DNA of 39,172 bases from assembly GCF_014161445.1 (NCBI RefSeq), contig NZ_JABBXA010000035.1, forward strand, positions 1-39,172, in the 5' to 3' direction. Positions 37,109 to 39,172 of this stretch are shown piece after piece; the stretch's first letter is position 1; every line of letters begins with the position of its first letter. The notes below the pieces were generated by a model that saw nothing but the letters and a program-made list of their open reading frames with translations, searched no databases and had not been told where the DNA came from. The DNA is from Microbispora sp. H13382 (lineage in GTDB: Bacteria > Actinomycetota > Actinomycetes > Streptosporangiales > Streptosporangiaceae). A program made the position numbers and the translations under genes.

Positions 37109-38859
37109 ACGTCCACCTCCAGATCCGCGAGGGTCCTGCGCAGCACGTCCATCACGTCGCACCCCGCGTACAGGTTTCCGTCCACGCCGTCGTATCGGCC
37201 CTTGCCGGCCAGCCAGACCCTGACCGCGCCCGCCTTCCGCAACGCGTGCGCGACGGCGGACGCGTGCTCGGCGTACAGCGCGTCACTGGAGCACAGGCAC
37301 GCCACCGCGCCTCCGCTCGCGGCGAACTCTTTCGCGATCACGGCCGGGTCGGTGGCCGGGCTCGACGTGACCGTCTCGACGCCACCGGCCTGGAACAGCC
37401 CCGCCGCGAACGACACCCGGGCCGCGTGCTCGCCCACCGGGCCGACGGCGGCCAGGAACACCTTCGGCCGGACGGGCAGGGCCTCGGCCCGGTCGCGCAG
37501 GTCCTCGAACTCCTGGGCCTGGCGGACACTCGGCAGTGCTCCCGCGGGTGGCCGTGGTGCGTGGGCGAGCGTGGGCGCCTTCTCGGACAGGTCGGGGAAC
37601 TGGCTGACACCGACGATCGGCGCCTTCCGGCGCGCGATGTCGCGTGCCCTGCTCTCCCCGGTACGCGCGATCCTCGCCCGCACGAGTCCCGAGGCGAGCG
37701 CCGCGGCCATCCCGCCCGCCTCCTCGATCTCCTGGAACCACTCCCAGGCCTTCTCCGCGAGGTCGGCGGTGAGCCGTTCCACGTACCAGGACCCGGCCGC
37801 CGGGTCGGTCACCCTGGCCACCTGGCCCTCCTCCACCAGCAAGGTGGAGGTGTTGCGGGCGATGCGGCGGGAGAAGCCGTCCGGCAGGCCGAGCGCGTCG
37901 TCGAACGGCCGCACGGTCACCGCGTCGGCCCCGCCCACGCCCGCCGCGAAACACGCCAGCGTCGTACGCAGCATGTTCGTCCACGGGTCCCGCCGGGTCA
38001 TCATCGCCGCCGAGGTCACCGCGTGCTGGAACTGACCGGGTGGTCCACCGCAGACCTCCGCGACCCGCGCCCACAGCACCCGGGCCGCCCGCAGCTTCGC
38101 GATCGTCGCGAACTGGTCGGCGGTCGCGGCGTACCGGAACTCCACCTGGCCGAAGGCCTCACGCACACCGAGCCCGTGGCCGGTGAGCGCCCGCAGGTAG
38201 GCCAGGCCCGTCGCGATCGAACAACCGAGCTCTTCGGCGTCGCCGCCGCCGGCCTCGTGGTAGGCCGTCGCGTCGACGACGACCGCGCGCATCCCGGGCA
38301 GGTCGCGGGCACAGCGCCGCGCGAGCTCGGCCATCCCGGCGAGACCGGATTCGACAGGCGCCCGGCGGCTCAGGGGATCGGCCCCGAGGCAGCCCCTCAG
38401 CGACGAGGAGGGGACGCCGCGCCGTGCGGCCAGCGACAGCAGCGCGTCCGCCGCCTCCCGGGTCCGGTCGCCCGCGTCCAGCGTGATCGAAATCCAGCCC
38501 GTACGTACGCGGTCGAGGACGCGGGGCAGTTCCTCCGGGGCGACGGCCAGCCAGAGCGAGTCGACGCCGTTCTCCAGATCGGTCAGCACGGCCTCCGGAT
38601 CGGCGACCTCGTGCCGCTGCCGCACCTCCCATGGGCCGCCGAGACCGCGACCCCCGGGTGCGTACGGCGCGAGCCCGGGCAGCCCCGGCCTCTCGGGCAG
38701 GTCGGATACGTCGTGCAGCGGGGCGACGGTGATGCCGTCGTAGGTCGTGCTCGCCAGCGCCTGTTCGGGCGAGTCCGTCTCCCGGCCCGACCGGCGCAGG
38801 ACCTCCCGCGCCAGCTCGCGCCACTGCTCCCGGGTGGCGGAAGGGAAACCGGCGCTCAC
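37105..38859 (-). CDS. mutA: Methylmalonyl-CoA mutase, small subunit
   Basis: This 584-residue non-catalytic subunit pairs with MutB. It keeps the barrel fold (DGITVAPLHDVSDLPERPGL, EVRQRHEV, RDPWTNMLRTTLACFAAGVG), but the C-terminal cobalamin domain lacks DxHxxG (AAVGPVGEHAARVSFAAGLF instead), as expected. The GTG start at 38859 overlaps the stop of a 35-codon ORF by 4 nt and has GAGGAG 5 nt upstream. Its stop overlaps mutB by 4 nt. Confidence 0.94.
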   Translation of the reverse strand: MSAGFPSATREQWRELAREVLRRSGRETDSPEQALASTTYDGITVAPLHDVSDLPERPGLPGLAPYAPGGRGLGGPWEVRQRHEVADPEAVLTDLENGVDSLWLAVAPEELPRVLDRVRTGWISITLDAGDRTREAADALLSLAARRGVPSSSLRGCLGADPLSRRAPVESGLAGMAELARRCARDLPGMRAVVVDATAYHEAGGGDAEELGCSIATGLAYLRALTGHGLGVREAFGQVEFRYAATADQFATIAKLRAARVLWARVAEVCGGPPGQFQHAVTSAAMMTRRDPWTNMLRTTLACFAAGVGGADAVTVRPFDDALGLPDGFSRRIARNTSTLLVEEGQVARVTDPAAGSWYVERLTADLAEKAWEWFQEIEEAGGMAAALASGLVRARIARTGESRARDIARRKAPIVGVSQFPDLSEKAPTLAHAPRPPAGALPSVRQAQEFEDLRDRAEALPVRPKVFLAAVGPVGEHAARVSFAAGLFQAGGVETVTSSPATDPAVIAKEFAASGGAVACLCSSDALYAEHASAVAHALRKAGAVRVWLAGKGRYDGVDGNLYAGCDVMDVLRRTLADLEVDV

Positions 38860-38963
38860 GCCTCCTCCTCGCCTGACGGCTCGGGTCGCGTCGTGCCGGA
38901 GGCGCGCAGATGACCCAGCCGAATCGCACTGTGCCTACGTATTCGCTCGCTTCGCTCGCTCAT
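38856..38963 (-). CDS. 35-residue linker ORF between the carboxylase and mutA genes
   Basis: This tiny ORF (begins MSERSERIRRHSAIRL, ends PSGEEEA) starts with an ATG overlapping the carboxylase stop by 4 nt (ATGA). It ends with a TGA overlapping the mutA GTG by 4 nt (GTGA). It therefore bridges the two genes exactly, and its end contains the GAGGAGGAGG ribosome site of mutA. The 5' part is a GAGCGAGCGAAGCGAGCG repeat. The peptide is basic and resembles no family I know. It may be a translational-coupling leader rather than a functional protein. Confidence 0.5.
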   Translation of the reverse strand: MSERSERIRRHSAIRLGHLRASGTTRPEPSGEEEA

Positions 38964-39172
38964 GCCTGGTCCTTGATCTCGCAGATGACCGCGCCCGCGG
39001 CCACGGTGGCGCCGACGTCCGCGGACATGCCGACCACGGCTCCCGCCTTGTGGGCGGTGAGCGGTTGCTCCATCTTCATCGCTTCCAGGACGACGATCGT
39101 GTCGCCGGGCTCGACGGTGTCGCCGTCGGCGGCGACGACCTTGACGATCGTGCCCTGCATCGGGCTCACCAG
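38960..39172 (-). CDS. Acetyl/propionyl-CoA carboxylase alpha subunit, C-terminal biotinyl domain (5' partial)
   Basis: Only the last 70 residues are inside the window; the gene continues past the right edge. They form a biotinyl (BCCP) domain with SPMQGTIVKV at its start and the biotinylated lysine in EAMKM. The domain ends AGAVICEIKDQA. In actinomycetes this domain closes the fused biotin carboxylase-carrier alpha subunit of acyl-CoA carboxylases. The next genes are mutA and mutB, so propionyl-CoA carboxylase is the likely role. The full length and exact class cannot be judged. Confidence 0.88.
   Translation of the reverse strand: MVSPMQGTIVKVVAADGDTVEPGDTIVVLEAMKMEQPLTAHKAGAVVGMSADVGATVAAGAVICEIKDQA

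Noticed and set aside
37105..38859. Second catalytic methylmalonyl-CoA mutase
   Set aside because: The cobalamin-binding DxHxxG motif is missing, which marks the small non-catalytic subunit.

Overview
The window is high-GC actinomycete DNA, most like Streptosporangiales (Nonomuraea, Microbispora or Streptosporangium type). The evidence is the strong G/C third-position bias, secreted glycoside hydrolases with ricin-type lectin or CBM2 domains, a mycothiol-type maleylpyruvate isomerase, many GTG starts and many 1-4 nt stop/start overlaps. This assignment is inferred from gene content, not from a marker gene. No rRNA, tRNA or CRISPR array was seen.

Region 1 (1-9.25 kb) is a plant-polysaccharide locus. 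It holds the 3' end of a GH10-type xylanase with a CBM13 domain and a sugar ABC importer (two permeases and a binding lipoprotein, no ATPase). A LacI regulator, a cytoplasmic GH36 alpha-galactosidase and a convergent secreted ricin-lectin/clan GH-A hydrolase complete it. The same operator shape, GTTA-N4-TAAC, lies before the importer, before the lectin hydrolase and far upstream of the GH62 gene at 33 kb. A one-mismatch copy overlaps the start of lacI.

Region 2 (9.3-11.7 kb) is scarred by insertion sequences. Two inverted transposase 3' ends flank a truncated LuxR gene, an intact zinc-peptidase lipoprotein and a truncated CPBP protease. A frameshifted EcsC-like remnant lies outside.

Region 3 (11.75-15.6 kb) has an acetyltransferase-TetR-MFS operon and a divergent PadR/HD-hydrolase-like pair.

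Region 4 (15.6-31.4 kb) looks like a catabolic island. One minus-strand operon encodes a degenerate phosphotriesterase homologue, an intact one, an FAD monooxygenase, an HSL-type esterase, an MBL hydrolase and a CocE-type esterase. A divergent MFS/TetR pair follows. A second operon encodes a full gentisate route: gentisate dioxygenase, fumarylpyruvate hydrolase, maleylpyruvate isomerase and 3-hydroxybenzoate 6-hydroxylase. It is controlled by a divergent IclR and accompanied by a DHA2 exporter. My inference is that the first operon releases an aromatic acid that the second mineralises.

Region 5 (31.5-33.2 kb) is decayed DNA with fused gene fragments (enoyl-CoA hydratase, LivF) and a frameshifted unknown ORF, ending in a long GH62 leader. 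Region 6 (33.2-39.2 kb) has a secreted CBM2-GH62 arabinofuranosidase, a strong terminator, and a minus-strand propionate operon. That operon runs from a biotinyl carboxylase C-terminus through a 35-codon linker ORF to mutA and mutB, with every junction overlapping by 4 nt.
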